Shown here one piece after another: positions 1 through 12,489 of a stretch of DNA of 64,000 nt. Made by a program: the position numbers and the translations under genes. The DNA comes from Mercenaria mercenaria (Eukaryota > Mollusca > Bivalvia > Venerida > Veneridae): positions 80,609,001 to 80,673,000 of the forward strand of contig NC_069361.1 of NCBI RefSeq assembly GCF_021730395.1. The letters are read 5' to 3'. The notes beneath the pieces were generated by a model. The model saw nothing but the letters and a program-made list of their open reading frames with translations, was not told where the DNA came from and ran no database searches. Each line of letters starts with the position of its first letter. Position 1 is the stretch's first letter.

Positions 1-485
1 GAATGAGGTAAGTGTATACCTGGGAATTAAGTAATGTTGTAGTTGGCAAGTCATGTAAACAAACAAAAGAAGTCACTTTGTTTTTTTTTCAAAATTGAAA
101 TTTTTACTGCATTTACAGTACTCTATTATCCATTTTGACAAAATTTGCTAAATTTATATTGAAAAAATGAAAGATTTATCAAACGAATTTCTACCGCCAT
201 ACCAATAATATAAACAGGTGGTCATCTCATTCACATGAAAATTACTTAAATAAGGTACCACTATTCATATGTTTTTCGTCCGATTTTTATGCAACTAAGA
301 TATTTCTTGTGTTATGGTGTTCATGCATACATACATAATGACACCAGTACTAATGTGAGATTTATGGAAATTTGTGTTTCTCAACTAACAGCTTAGTTAG
401 TGAAATGTAACTTTAAAGTTTACTTAAACAAAGAAATTGAATACAGTAGCATACATGTATATGACTTTGTAGCTATACGTTATGT
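1..485. other. AT-rich spacer, no gene seen
   Basis: No open frame with gene-like composition and no recognised repeat is visible here. The stretch ends where the trinucleotide tract begins. Confidence 0.5.
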
Positions 486-489
486 TGCA

Positions 490-637
490 GTTAATAGAAG
501 TAGTAGTAGCAGTAGCAGCAGTACAGTAGCAGTGGCAGTAGCAGTAGCAGTGGCAGTGGCAGTGGCAGTGGCAGTGGCAGTAGCAGCAGTAGCAGCAGCA
601 GCAGCAGCAGTAGCAGTAGTAAGTAGCAGTAGTAGTT

Positions 638-670
<33 letters not shown>

Positions 671-830
671 GTAGCAGTAGTAAGTAGCAGTAGTAGTTGT
701 AGCAGCAGCAGCAGCAGCGTCAGCAGAAGCAGAAGCAGCAGTAGCAGTAGCAGTAGTAAGAAGCAGTAGTAGTAGTAGGAGGAGGAACAGCAGCAGCAGC
801 AAAAGCAGCAGCAGCAGTAGCAGTAGTACA
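490..830. repeat. AGC/AGT trinucleotide microsatellite tract
   Basis: About 340 bases of interrupted AGC, AGT and GTGGCA units (agtagcagcagtagc style) with short GGA and GAAGC interruptions. The open frames across it, poly-Ser/Val/Ala on + and poly-Leu/Cys/Thr on -, are by-products of the repeat. The array is imperfect, suggesting an old expansion. No gene is attached to either side. Confidence 0.9.
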
Positions 831-1099
831 TTTCAAACAATATTAAGGTACTGCAGTATGATATTTTCAATATCATCATGCTAGATGATATTCATTAGAG
901 TGACACTCTGCCGGGGGATTTCATTTGAATAACACCTGCCGTGATATATTCATTTAATTATCATCAGGTCTGGTGGTGTTCATTTCAATCATACCCGTGT
1001 CGAAAAGCGTTCAAATTATTTGATCATTGGACAGAGTTGATGATGCTATACAATAGAGAGTTTAACTAAAGTCGGACCTTATGTAAACAGAAACTTTAC

Positions 1100-1650
1100 A
1101 GTGAAGCGAAACAGTACTATGGCGAAGCGTGACAGTACGATGGTGACACTGCGCTGGTGAAGCGAGACAGCGCGACTGTACGATGGTAAAGCGCGACAGT
1201 ACGATTGTGAAGCGCGGCAGTACGATGGTGACAATACGATGGTGAAGCGCGACCGTGCGATGATGGTGAAGCGCGACTGTACGATGGTGAAGCACGACAG
1301 TGCGAAGGCGAAGCGCGACTGTACGAAGGTGAAGCGCGACAGTACGATGGCGAAGCGCGACTGTACGATTGTGAAGCGCGACAGTGCGACGGCGAAGTGC
1401 GGCAGTACGATGCTGACACTACGATAGCGCAGCGAGACAGTGCGACAGCGGAGCGCGACAGTAGGATGGTGACACTACGATGCTGAAGCGCGACAGTGCG
1501 ATGGCGAAACGCGACATTACGATGATGAAGCGCGACAGAACGATGGTGAAGGGCTACAATACGACGGACTGTTACTATCATACTGTCGCACTTCGCCATC
1601 GTACTGTCATGTTATATCCATCGTACTGTCGCGCTTCGCCATTGTACCAT
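1100..1650. repeat. 21-bp minisatellite with an inverted right end
   Basis: Tandem units of about 21 bp (gtgaagcgcgacagtacgatg and variants) run from about 1100 to 1570. Some units are shortened to a 'gtgacactacgatg' form. From about 1580 to 1650 the same unit appears in reverse orientation (catcgtactgtcgcgcttcg). Because 21 is a multiple of 3, all frames stay partly open and give a 7-residue peptide repeat. This is GC-richer than its surroundings. I see no sign that it is translated. Confidence 0.85.
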
Positions 1651-1694
1651 TTACATCCGCGCTTTAAGTTCACAGGGAGCAGGCATTGGTTCTA

Positions 1695-2249
1695 ACGAAA
1701 CACCGTAAAATTTACCTACTTGTGGAACGGATATCTTAACAATTTATGCGATTCTTGTTTACAGGATCCTGTATATTGTGACAAACTATTTAAGTCCGTT
1801 TATATCCAATGTTTCACAAAAACTATGATAATGTCCACTGCTAGAGCATTTGCATAACGTATTTACTTGTCAGTCAGGCCTTCATCATCTATACACTGAA
1901 TGTGCGCACTGCAAAAATTAACTGGAATGTAAGGATGGCTCCTGTAAGACAGGCGCATTTTTGTAAAAGTCCTTTCTTTCATTTTCTACAACAAGACGAA
2001 TATCAGATATTGTATTGATTGTAATTGTTCCGCCATTTTTCCTTACTTATGTCTTTAGATTTAAGACTATAGCCGTATGTAATGATATACATCATGCTGT
2101 ATGAAAACCTCTTTTGTAGTAACAACATTCTATAATGTCAAAATATTCTGATTCATTTTTTCATCAGTTTTGGTTATTTTTTATCATTCTTTTAGGGTAT
2201 CTTACTTATAACTGAAGAAGCTTTCGTGTGTACGGGCCCTCCGTAAGGA
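1695..2249. other. AT-rich spacer, nothing recognised
   Basis: No gene, RNA or repeat could be recognised between the minisatellite and the left arm of the large inverted repeat. Confidence 0.4.
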
Positions 2250-2885
2250 TTTTAATTTACCCATCATACAAAACTTTTTCACCTATATAAAAATACAGTT
2301 GGGCAACAAATGGATGTTTTAAATGAGGTCGTAGAAATTTAGCGGTGTGCCGTAACCATGGAAACGGCTTCTGAAGCTGGTAATCGCGGAAACTAAAAAT
2401 CTTTCTTTTGTCATATTTCAAATAGTAATGGTATTAGAAACTTGATTTTTTTCATATTTTAATTAAGTTATGAATACCTACTGTTTGCAGTGATTATATT
2501 TTAAATATCTTATTAAATTTCTTAATTGTCGTCAGCACGTGCAATTTTAGTAATTAGCACGTGCATTCAGTTTTGAACCAATAATGTGCCTCTTTTAATC
2601 AGAAAATGTTGTTTGGACTTAATTACAACTATATAAATATTTTATAATACGCATGCAATTAAAATTCAAAAAAATTGATACGTCAGTTTAACACCATTTC
2701 ATATATTAATGCAACGGATTACATGCCATATAGGCTATTCATTCGCTTCCTTTTTCAATACACATAGACAATGAAGTTAAGGAATAACACGTTGAACCTC
2801 GGCTTAGAATATTTAACATATATGATATGAAAACGATTGTTTATTAAATTAATTGTTGAAAAAATTGTGAATAAATTATGTGCGC
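2250..2885 (+). repeat. Left arm of a ~640-bp inverted repeat pair
   Basis: This segment recurs in inverted orientation at about 8868-9518. Shared landmarks, in order, are ttaatttacccatcatacaa, ccgtaaccatggaaacggct, gcacgtgcaattttagtaat and attcgcttcctttttcaata. The arms are clearly diverged, with many substitutions and small indels. They could be two independent insertions of one element or the long inverted termini of a single ~7.3-kb element. Both outer edges abut TTAA. Confidence 0.75.
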
Positions 2886-3965
2886 CATGTTATTTGTCAA
2901 TTGCGAAATATCAGATATCAATGCTAAACACCTTATGCAAGATGTTTTGAAAACGAAATGACATTTATTAAATACTATGGAAGGTTATGGAAAGCCGGTG
3001 TGCCATGCTAATTGTCAAATGCTAAATGACAAACAGTTCTTGCAAAATGCTATTTGCTATATGCTTAATGTCAAATATTGCCTGTGAAATCGTTATTGTC
3101 AAACAATAAATAATAATTGTTAATTGCAAATACGAAACAATAAATGCCAAATGCGTATTGCTAAGTACTTACTCAGAATATATCAGTGTATAAATGCATC
3201 CTGTAAATAGTCATTGGCCATTGTAACATAACTTTGTCTCTGTTAAAAATATTTCTTAAATATTTCTTTTAAAACATTTTAGAGTAAAAAGTTTCGATCA
3301 TGTCATCTCATAACCTTTAGAACATGTTATTGCTTCAAATCAGACTGATAGAACTTCATAGGTTTTCAAGTGATTAAAAGTAACAGTCATTAGTGTAAGT
3401 AAGGGATACAGATCATTAACTCACAAAGTTAAAGCATTTGACGAGTAGCATTTGCCATTTGGCAATAATTATAGGCATTTAGCACAAAGGATATGGCATA
3501 TGGCATTTGATATACCAAAATTAATGCTATATGCCTATAGAAGGCCATTGTGCAATGGTAACTGCAAAAATGTTAATGCAAAATGAAAAATGCTATTTAC
3601 GAACTGCTTAATTTCAAATATTGGCTTTCTCGAGAACGGTAATTGTCATGATAAATGTGTTTCTTTTTTGTTTTGTTTTTTTTTTTGTTAAAACAATAAA
3701 TGTCAAAATGCTCATTGCTATGTTTTCATTGAAATAAAGAGCTGAATATATGAGTTATATAATCATTGCCCTTCGTCACATAACTTTGTCTCTGATACAT
3801 ATCTTAGTCTATTATATAATTTACAGCAAAATGTTTCGGTTCGTTGTCCTCGTAACATCTGCAACGTTATTGCTTTAAATTAGGAAGGCAGATACATTTT
3901 TTTTCAAATAAGTAAAAGCTACATTCATTAGTTGAAGAGATAAAGATCATAAAGATTGATAATTT
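2886..3965. repeat. Tract rich in AAATGC / GCATTT words
   Basis: The tract is built from loosely repeated words such as tgctaaatgacaaa, aaatgctatttgctatatgc, ttaatgtcaaatattg and gcatttagcac, without a fixed period. The same words resume after the LINE fragment, around 4691-4790, and again near 7335. This suggests one degenerate repeat block interrupted by a later insertion. No coding frame. Confidence 0.5.
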
Positions 3966-4034
3966 GAGAATTACTATTTATCATTTGACAAAAAGAATTT
4001 GTTTTTATCTTCTTCTTCTCGTTTGCAACTACAC

Positions 4035-4690
4035 TGTCAGACCAGTAGCCTCGATGAAACTTGAGGTTTGCCGCAGATCCTCAATGCCTCCATATAGTTT
4101 CTGGTGCATTGAGGTATCTATCGGCCAAGTCGTGGCTACTCATGGTCATGCCTTTTACATCTCTGAAGTATATGCTATGCAGTCTGATCTTCATCACATG
4201 AACAAGTTGGCGATGGTGCCAGTCTGTATTTCTTGTACATGTGAGCATTGAGCTTGTTGTGCCCTGAGCGAAGCCTGACCAGTCTCACTTGTTCAGACCG
4301 ATCAAGGAGATGAAAAGCATCTTCCTCTATCCTTGGTTTCGTTAGTGCCTTGATGATGGTGACTTTCTCCTTGTAACTCACAGGTTTTGTTGGTTGTTCT
4401 GACTGAGCTTCTAGCTTAGCCAGTTTGTCTGCCTCTTCATTGCCTGCAAGTCCACAATGGGATGGAATCCACTGAAGTGCTACTTTGCAGGTTATACTCA
4501 GGCTCTGCATTCTCCTGGCTAGCTGCGGAGCTTTATTGTTGATCAGAACTTCCATAACAGACAGTGCAGACAGACTGAGGAGGTTTCTTCTGCCGAGTCT
4601 TCAACCATTGAGATGGCCTTCATGAGTGCTTCAGTCTCTGCCTTGTAATTGCTGCAGTGTTTTCCTGTGGCTGCATGTAGAGTTGTAATG
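4035..4690 (-). mobile_element. LINE 3' fragment: RNase H domain
   Basis: Reading on -, the 4555-4175 frame contains a typical non-LTR retrotransposon RNase H end, WIPSHCGLAGNEEADKLAK, followed by a basic helix and a Cys-containing tail (SCDEDQ). The piece just upstream (4690-4556, reading HCSNYKAETEALMKAI) is the first half of the same domain in another frame, so at least one frameshift separates them. Stops follow downstream. Only the C-terminal end of the polyprotein is present; reverse transcriptase and endonuclease are missing, as expected of 5' truncation or decay. An RNase H domain points to the I/R1/LOA-type LINEs. It sits inside the AAATGC-word tract. Confidence 0.85.
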
Positions 4691-4790
4691 ACATTTAACA
4701 TTTTGTATACGGCATATAGTATGTAGCATTTAGCATTAAGTATGTGACATTAACATTAAGCTATTGACATTTAGCATTAACAACAGGGGC

Positions 4791-6700
4791 GTAGCGTGAT
4801 CAGTTTAGATGTTACTCAAGGGAAGAGTGTCGGGGAGAGGAATCCCCTCCTCCGGCTGGATCTGGGGAGCCTCCCCCGTGGAAACTTTAGAGCAAACCTA
4901 GAGAAAGCAGGGTGGCTTCTGGTGACTTTTCTCACCAAAACTATGCTTCCTCAGTTTTGAACAAAATATTCACAAACGGCTCGGAATGCAAAGAAAGGTC
5001 TATATAAGTTGATGAACGATATAAATCGGGGTCGGTGAGAGGGGTGGGGCTGGCATTTTGGAAGGACTTGAACTAGGCTGTTTATTTATTCAGGACGAAA
5101 TTTGTTATTCACAAATTAAGCAACATGAGCTCTTTTTCCAAACTTATTTGTTGTATACAAAACTTGCATTCACTATACATTTTACTATGGAAAGACAAAA
5201 GCGTTAAACATTGCAGTAATAATATCAATAACGGTCCTTTCCGCGAGATTGCACGCGTAATCTGACGTCCTTCACCAAAAACATGAACAAAATGGCCTCG
5301 TTCCAAACATTCATTCAAAATTGGACGCCAAAACATTCAAAAAGAACATTTAATTATAGCTTTAACTAATTTTTCTGACGTCAAAGATCACAACTGAATG
5401 ATATGACTGGAGTTAAACATATTTTAAATAAAAACCAGGAACTGTATTTTTATCAGAAGGCGAATTATAGTTGAACGTGGGCGGGTCTTTTTTACTGTGA
5501 CTAAAAGATCGATATCTTGACATTTATTTTGATTTTCTGATACTCCTAGAAAGCAAATCAGTTACTTTTGTAGCAAGCTGTCGTAAAATTGAATGGTATT
5601 TTGTGCGTTTATAAGGGCATGAACCACACTGGAAGGCTTATTGCCAATCAATCAAAAGATTCACTAGCGCGATTCATGAATTTGCAAGAAGTCCCAGAAA
5701 ATAGCATTCAATTCTTAAATAAAGTACACATGTGTGCATACGTGTTACAACGGAATATATGCAAATCACCTTGTAATAAATACTATAAACTGCCTAGGAA
5801 CTGATTACACTGCTGAGGACAAACTTTGACTTATGCACAATTTCAAAACAGAAAAAAAATGATGAAGCTATTTCAATAGATTCTTATTTCATTCTTCAAG
5901 TTCAAATATTTAATTACTAATGTCGTCTACACATTTCCTTTATTATCGTTTCGTGAACTTGGATTTTATATTTCAGCCTAAACATCTGTCACAAGACTTT
6001 TGTCTCTGTATCATTATTTACTTGATTTCCAAGGATGTAGAGATACATTTTTTTGAAAATCATTGTTTATGGCAAGGACGATTGTTATATTAAAATGCAA
6101 CATGCAACTTGTAAACATTGTAAACATGCAACAGATGGCTAAACTAACCTTGGTCTAGAAATCAATATAATGCTTACAACATTATTCTTTAACTGCAATA
6201 TTTAAAAGAGAATTTACCTTAAATGCTGGTTATGAGCATTTATTACATATGTGTATCCTAGGTTTAAAGAAATCGAGGTATTACCGTATTTCAAAGGTAT
6301 TGAGGTGTAGGATGTATAATTATTTCATGCGTTAAATAATTTTGATTGATGTATTTTACTGGCAATACATTTTGGAAAATGGGTGCCAGGGTATAAGAAG
6401 GTGACTGGTGTTGAAACTTTATTTCTCTATAGTCCCCTTTCCCACGACTGGGTGAAGTAGGGATGAGTAGGTGCCTCTTAGCATAATGACCCAGAAATTA
6501 TATTCATAAGGTAGAAATTAATGAATTGATAGTTTATATGACTGAAGTTGAGTGTTATACTATGGCAATGCGGATAACAAAGCCTAAATGTTAATTTATG
6601 AATTTGTTCTTTTTGCTCCCGTTCATTCTCTTTGATTATGGGATAGATAATTTAGTTTTGTTTGAGCGTAGCGAAATAGGAAATAATTAACAAATAATCA
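4791..6700. other. Non-genic spacer with possible TE scraps
   Basis: No gene is recognised. Around 4790-5075 a GC-richer block (ggggcgtagcgtgatcag, cctcccccgtgg, ggtgagaggggtgggg) looks like a decayed transposon end, but no partner terminus could be identified. The 5109-5336 (-) and 5589-5804 (+) open frames have no gene-like features. Confidence 0.35.
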
Positions 6701-6707
6701 AGGCCTT

Positions 6708-6838
6708 CGAGTGGTTTATCGTCTAATACCCATGGTTCAGAGTTCAGATGCGTAGGAATTGAACCACGAAGGCGTTAGCCCGAGTGGTTAAATACTGAAA
6801 CATCTTAACCGTGGTAAATTAGACAATAAATCACAACA
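6708..6838. repeat. Short imperfect inverted repeat (MITE-like)
   Basis: The left part, gagtggtttatcgtctaata, pairs imperfectly with the right part, attagacaataaatcac, across about 75 bases. The centre contains gttagcccgagtggttaa, which resembles a tRNA A box, but no tRNA cloverleaf can be drawn. Best read as a small palindromic element. Confidence 0.45.
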
Positions 6839-8867
6839 TTTCCGTCTTTGTTTAACTGGAAATCAAATCGAGCCATGTTAGAATATTTGGGAATTTATAG
6901 ATGTTACAGACACAGTTGTTATTTTACTAGTGATGGACAATTGCCATTAAGAAGATTGTTCTTATGGTCAATAGTAGCTATAGTATATATGCATCTGAAA
7001 TCATATGTGTATTTAGAATTTTAAATATATTTAGATTTAAATAAGTATTTACAATAACAAGTGCAAGTGGAGCAAGAAAAAAAAATTTAGAAATTTTGAT
7101 AGAAATTTTGATAAAAGAGCAACAGCAGTCTGCCGTCACAAAAAATTATAACAAAGTCAAGGACCAAGACAACAGCATACTCATATGCTATGACATTGTC
7201 CATACCTCCATACCTACTCCTGAACAGTTTTTTATTGCTTCTATGGAGTTTTAACCTTTTTAGTTTTTATTTTTGGATCTTAAATGATACTCAACTGAGT
7301 AACCGAGTATGCCACTCTACGCGTATGAACAACTTCTTATTTAGCATTTGGCAGTTAGCATAGCGCATCGGTCCCCGCTAACTGCGCAGGGACAATGAGC
7401 CCCAGTGTTACGAAAAGAGAAGTTCGCCAAGCATTTAAGATGGTGTTAGATGATCTGTTTTTGCAATTCAAAATGTAGTTCCATTTTTTTATATGAGTCA
7501 GATAAGGATGTGACAGTTATAATTTTGGCTTAGCTCTATTGCTTATTGTATTGAGAAAAGATCTAGATCTCTTTCACTATGAATTTCCATGACTACATAT
7601 ACACGGGTTATCGCTAAATGACAAATTTCATGGGAGTATTGTCAGATGGTGATGTTTTTCAGACAGATAATGTTTCTTGAATATATGTAACCTAACATCT
7701 CAATGTTTCTTTTTTTTTTTCATTTTTAGTGAGAAGCCATGTCATATTTAATAGCTATATATGTGTTTGTATATCATCGAAATGCTGTAAAGCACTGAAA
7801 ATGAGGTCTCAAGATTTAATTGTTTATATGAAACAAAGGAAGAATGTAACTTTGTACCATTTCGGTATTTTCACTCAAAGCAAATTGATTCTAATAAGTG
7901 TGCATATTGATAAGTATCGAAACAGTCGTACAAAGTTGCAATAAATAATTAATCCTAGCACTGAGACGTCTAGGATTTATTCAAGTTGCTCAAATTTAGT
8001 AAGGGGTAATGCGTAGGGGTGGGGGGATCCGGGGTTTGGCCATCCGAAGTTATTCATTAACACTTGAAATTCGTCTTTACACATAGTCCAATACTACCGT
8101 TCTGTTTGCTTCTTAAAACGAGATTATGGTATTTGTATGTTTTGCAATGTTTAGAATGTTTAGAATGTTAGTCATCATAGTAAAACGATCATTTGGATTT
8201 CATTTTGTTTTTCATTTTGTTAATGAACTGTAATGTGTTTTTGTATATAAAATAACTAGAAATATGCGACTTATTGAAGTAACGGAGCCGGAATGGAAAC
8301 GTATAAAGAACATTTACTGACCATCCTTTTGCAAACTGTCACTTTAACATATGTATTTTCTTCGTAACCGCATGTAGAGGATGTATATTGCTACTACAAA
8401 TTTGCATGAAAGAAATACAGACATACTCTTTCAAAAACATCGTATTTTCCTTTGATTTTTCCATCCGGGCTATATACAAAATATGAAGTGTACTTGATAA
8501 CATACAAATGGTGATGATATCTGGGAAGTTTATTGCATAATACGAGATTTCAACAGAGTACAATAAGTGACCCACCCCAAAAATAAAAAATACGCAAAGC
8601 ATTATTATTTTTTCGCAAATTTTATCGTACATTCTTTCCATATGAACATAAGCATCACTTTGATAGAACCGCTCTACACACACTGGAAGTCTTTACTCTA
8701 TGCCTAGTTTACTCCCATTATGGTTCCGCTGAATTATGGAGAGAAGTCCGGTAATATAATTAATTATTAAAGTGATAGAAGTATCAAGCCTAAAATATTT
8801 GACTTCGTAACAGTAATAATAAAAATATCAACGGAAAAGGGACAGCTAACAAAAGGCAATGTCACAA
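6839..8867. other. AT-rich spacer, nothing recognised
   Basis: About 2 kb inside the large inverted repeat without a recognisable gene. Open frames at 7729-7944 and 8339-8683 lack splice context, conserved motifs and gene-like composition. Confidence 0.4.
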
Positions 8868-9518
8868 AAACAATTTATCCTAATCTTTTCCAACAAATAA
8901 TTAAATAAACTTTGTTGTTTTTCATATAATATACATTAAATATTCGTAGCCGATATTTAACGCGTTATTAATTAACTTCATTGTCCATATGTATTGAAAA
9001 AAGGAAGCGAATTAATAGCCTATATGGCATGCAATCCGCTGCATTAATATATAAAATGATGTTAAATTGACGTATCAAAATTTTTAGAATTTAAATTGCA
9101 TGCGTATTATACAATATTTTAGAGCCAAAAATCAGCAACAGTTGTAATTAAGTCTAAAAAACATCTTCTGATTAAAAGAGGCATCTTCTTGGTTCACAAC
9201 TGAATACACGTGCTAATTACTAAAATTGCACGTGCTGGCGACAATTAAGAAATTTAATAAGATATTTAGAATATAATCACTGCAAACAATCGGTATTCAT
9301 AACTTAATGAAAATATGAAAAAAATCAAATTTCTAATACTATTACCTTTTGAAATATGACACAAGAAAGTTTTTTGAGTTTCCGCGATTACCAGCTTCTG
9401 TAGCCGTTTCCATGGTTACGGCACACCGCTATTTTCTACGACCGATCTTAAAAGTCAGTTCTTACTTTACTGAATTGTTTTATCATAGTAAAAATGTTTT
9501 GTATGATGGGTAAATTAA
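8868..9518 (-). repeat. Right arm of the ~640-bp inverted repeat pair
   Basis: Reverse-complement counterpart of the segment at 2250-2885. It retains the same landmarks in opposite order (ggaagcgaattaatagccta, ctaaaattgcacgtgctggc, gccgtttccatggttacggc, ttgtatgatgggtaaatt). Its outer end also abuts TTAA. Confidence 0.75.
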
Positions 9519-12480
9519 GTGTGGCAGATATTTTGAAAGATTCCTCGTATATTAGCCTATACACAATAATAATTTCTTGTAGACATACCATAATTTCGAA
9601 ATAGGTCAATTTTTCATTCCCAAGTATTACATGACGTAAAATTACATTTTGTCTCACAAACAGACACGATTCAATATATATTTAATATCCACGATGATTC
9701 GTCTTACAGATATGGAGATATGTAAATCGCCGTATAACATAGACCCATGATGTTGCAATACAGAAGAAAGCTCTTTTACGAATTTGGTAGATAAAAAAAC
9801 AAGTTTGAAACTTTGAAAATTTTAGAAAACAAAAACTGTGCACAAAATTCATATATATATATTGAAAAAAAATATATATATTCCATATTCAAAGTACTTT
9901 TTGAACGTTCCTCCAAGAAAATCATAGTGTCACAAACGTCTGTCGGCAATACCTAAGAACACCATGCCTCATTACGCCACATTAAATTCCTTGTAGTTCT
10001 TTACGTATTCAATATTCAAATTAGCCTTCATATACAAAATGGTTGTCAAAACAATACCGTTGATTGTGTATGCCTTTTAAATCATGTTCAATAGCTGGTT
10101 TGAGATATTACAAAATTAAGTGATTTAGCTAATTATGAAATTCCGAACGATGAAATGCAGATGCGGTCAAGGTTAAGAAAGATAACAAGTGTGAAATATC
10201 AGAATTATGCTATCCTAACAAACCGAATGAGAAAGGGTACCCACAGTGTAAGTTTACTTATTTTACCTTTATAATCTGTGTATAGATGCATCGGTATCAC
10301 AGTGTCAGTTTACTTATTAGCTTACCTTTATCGTCTGTTTATAGACGCATCTAAATATGTTAAGTGACATTTTAAAGAAACCCTCATTTATTTATGTGTA
10401 GTGTTAATCATTAAATTGATTGTAAACAATACAAATGCAGAAAGCAGTTTTACAAAATATCAAAACTCGAGATATTTCTAATACGCCGAAATATAGTTGG
10501 AAAAAAAAAAGAACACAAACCTTCGTTTTCTCATCCTGACTTCCTTGTCAATAGTTGCTATAAACTCACTATCGTGATTCCATGCTAACATTTCATTATG
10601 ATTACAGTATGTCGATAGTTATGACACGTATTTCATTGTTGACATTTTTTTGTAGGATCATATGTCAATCTTACCGTCTCAAATTACATAGCTTGTTTGT
10701 AATTATTACCTTTATAACTTGTAAAGCAGGTAGAGCGGATTTAAAGAACGATAAATAATTGTTCGATTATTTCGTCGTTATTTATTTATTATTAGCGTTA
10801 CTTACGAGGGCCATTCTAAAAATAACGACAATCGCGGGCTTCCTAAGAGTTTGACACGCAAGAAATTCGTGTTTTATGTACACAGATACTAAATAAATGT
10901 CTCTATTATAATCTTGCAAAGTTTTATTTAAAATTCTCGTACCGTATTTGAGATATTCTATTAATGTAACTTGACAAAAAAGATAGATAAAAATGATATC
11001 AACTAAAAAACACAAGACCATAATTTTTTAATGAATATAATGTTATTTCCCCGACTGAACATATAAATTATTATTCTTTCTCTTGAGAAGGAATATCTTA
11101 ATTCAATAAGTCACACTTGACTGAGTTACTGATGCCGAAAGCTATTGTAATTACAAGCTGGCCAATGAAACTCCGTGACCTTAGAAATAACCTCTGACGT
11201 TAAACTATTCTTTCTCAATTCAGGCGACTTACACAATACTAAACCCGAGGATGATTAATTGATTCTTTTATTTCCTCCTGAACATAACATATGTACATTC
11301 ACTAGATAGACATATATCAGCAAATTTAAATGTAAACAACCAAATATTATCGTTACCTTCAAATGCATGGTTGATATGTGAAAACAAACCCCATTGTGAC
11401 CCTCTAATTATGTGCAAGAATTCACACATCGAATCATAATACATTAACCAGGTCAATGTCTTATTGCCGTATTTACTCTACTGAAAGAGGTAACTGATTT
11501 AATAATAATTTGTTGTTGGATTTAACAATTTATGTAAATAACTAGCGTAAATACTTACCTGGTATTTTTTGGCAGTATAAAACAGACATTGCAACCAAAA
11601 TTTTACAAAATGGTCATTTTATTTTTATATAGATGTGCCCTAGAAGGAACTTTTGGTATGCTTTAACTTGTTGTAACTGGTATTCAAAACAAGTAAGTAC
11701 TAGTATCATTTGGTATCATTAAAAGATTTTTTTAATTAAATCACTTAAAGAGTGACACTTAGTGCTCTAATCTATGATATTATCAAAGTGTGGCGTTCTG
11801 ACAGTCGTTACCCAGGGCGTTATTAATCTAATAGTTTTGTGTTATTCTTGGGACAAGATAGTACATAAATGCCTATAATTGTCACAAAATGTTTCGTACG
11901 TTAAGTCCTATCGAATTTTGACCGTATAAACGATTTAAATTTTTCACATAAAGTAGTATTTCCATGTAAAGTCAAACTTGCTCAAGGGGCCATGTGCACT
12001 AGGAGAGCGCTTGCATTAAGAGACCGCTTTTCAGTTCCATTTTGTGTTTATGTTGTATTAGGAGACCATTTCTGTTCCCTCCCTTTGGTGTTCCTTTGGT
12101 GTTCGTTTGGCAGTCTCTTAATGCAAGTTGTGTTGTATTTCAGTTTTTTAAGCTCGAGACTAAAATAAACTTTCAAACTTTTATCAAATAATGGATGATA
12201 CTTTTGTGATAGTGAGCATAAATATTCATGTAAATATTTGAACTTGCTACGTCACACTAGCATTCAAACTTTAATGTTGAAACCTCTTTACATATCTAAT
12301 CTTCATGTGCATAGTTTAATATAGACACATCTTAAATCATTAAAGTAGTGTCATATCAGTTATATGTATGCTTCCGCATAAGTTTAAGTAAACAGGTGTA
12401 TCCTGACCACTGATAAAAATTTTAACACGCGTATTTATATTAACACATGTGTCTAGCTTTGCGTTAAAGCTTAAACTGAC
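9519..12480. other. Upstream spacer of hydrolase 1
   Basis: About 3 kb without a recognised gene. It includes an (AT)n stretch near 9850, a ~56-bp tandem duplication at about 10250-10350 (cacagtgt.agtttacttatt twice) and a hairpin-forming element at 12009-12128. Any promoter of the hydrolase at 12490 should lie at its right end, but no convincing core element can be named. Confidence 0.4.
12009..12128. repeat. Small inverted-repeat element
   Basis: The left terminus, gcttgcattaagagac, is the near-perfect reverse complement of the right terminus, gtctcttaatgcaagt. The ~120-bp interior has tttggtgttc repeats. This resembles a MITE, about 360 bp upstream of the hydrolase start codon. Confidence 0.5.
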
Positions 12481-12489
12481 AACATCAAA

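Noticed and set aside
400-879. Open frames of poly-Ser/Val/Ala (+) and poly-Leu/Cys/Thr (-)
   Set aside because: They are translations of the AGC/AGT microsatellite in every frame; no splice sites or flanking coding sequence.
1117-1599. 160-residue frame over the minisatellite, and a possible CRISPR-like array
   Set aside because: Units are contiguous 21-bp repeats with no unique spacers, the genome is eukaryotic, and all frames are partly open because of the period.
6770-6800. tRNA A-box-like sequence (gcccgagtggttaa)
   Set aside because: No B box at the right spacing and no cloverleaf can be drawn; it lies in a small inverted repeat.
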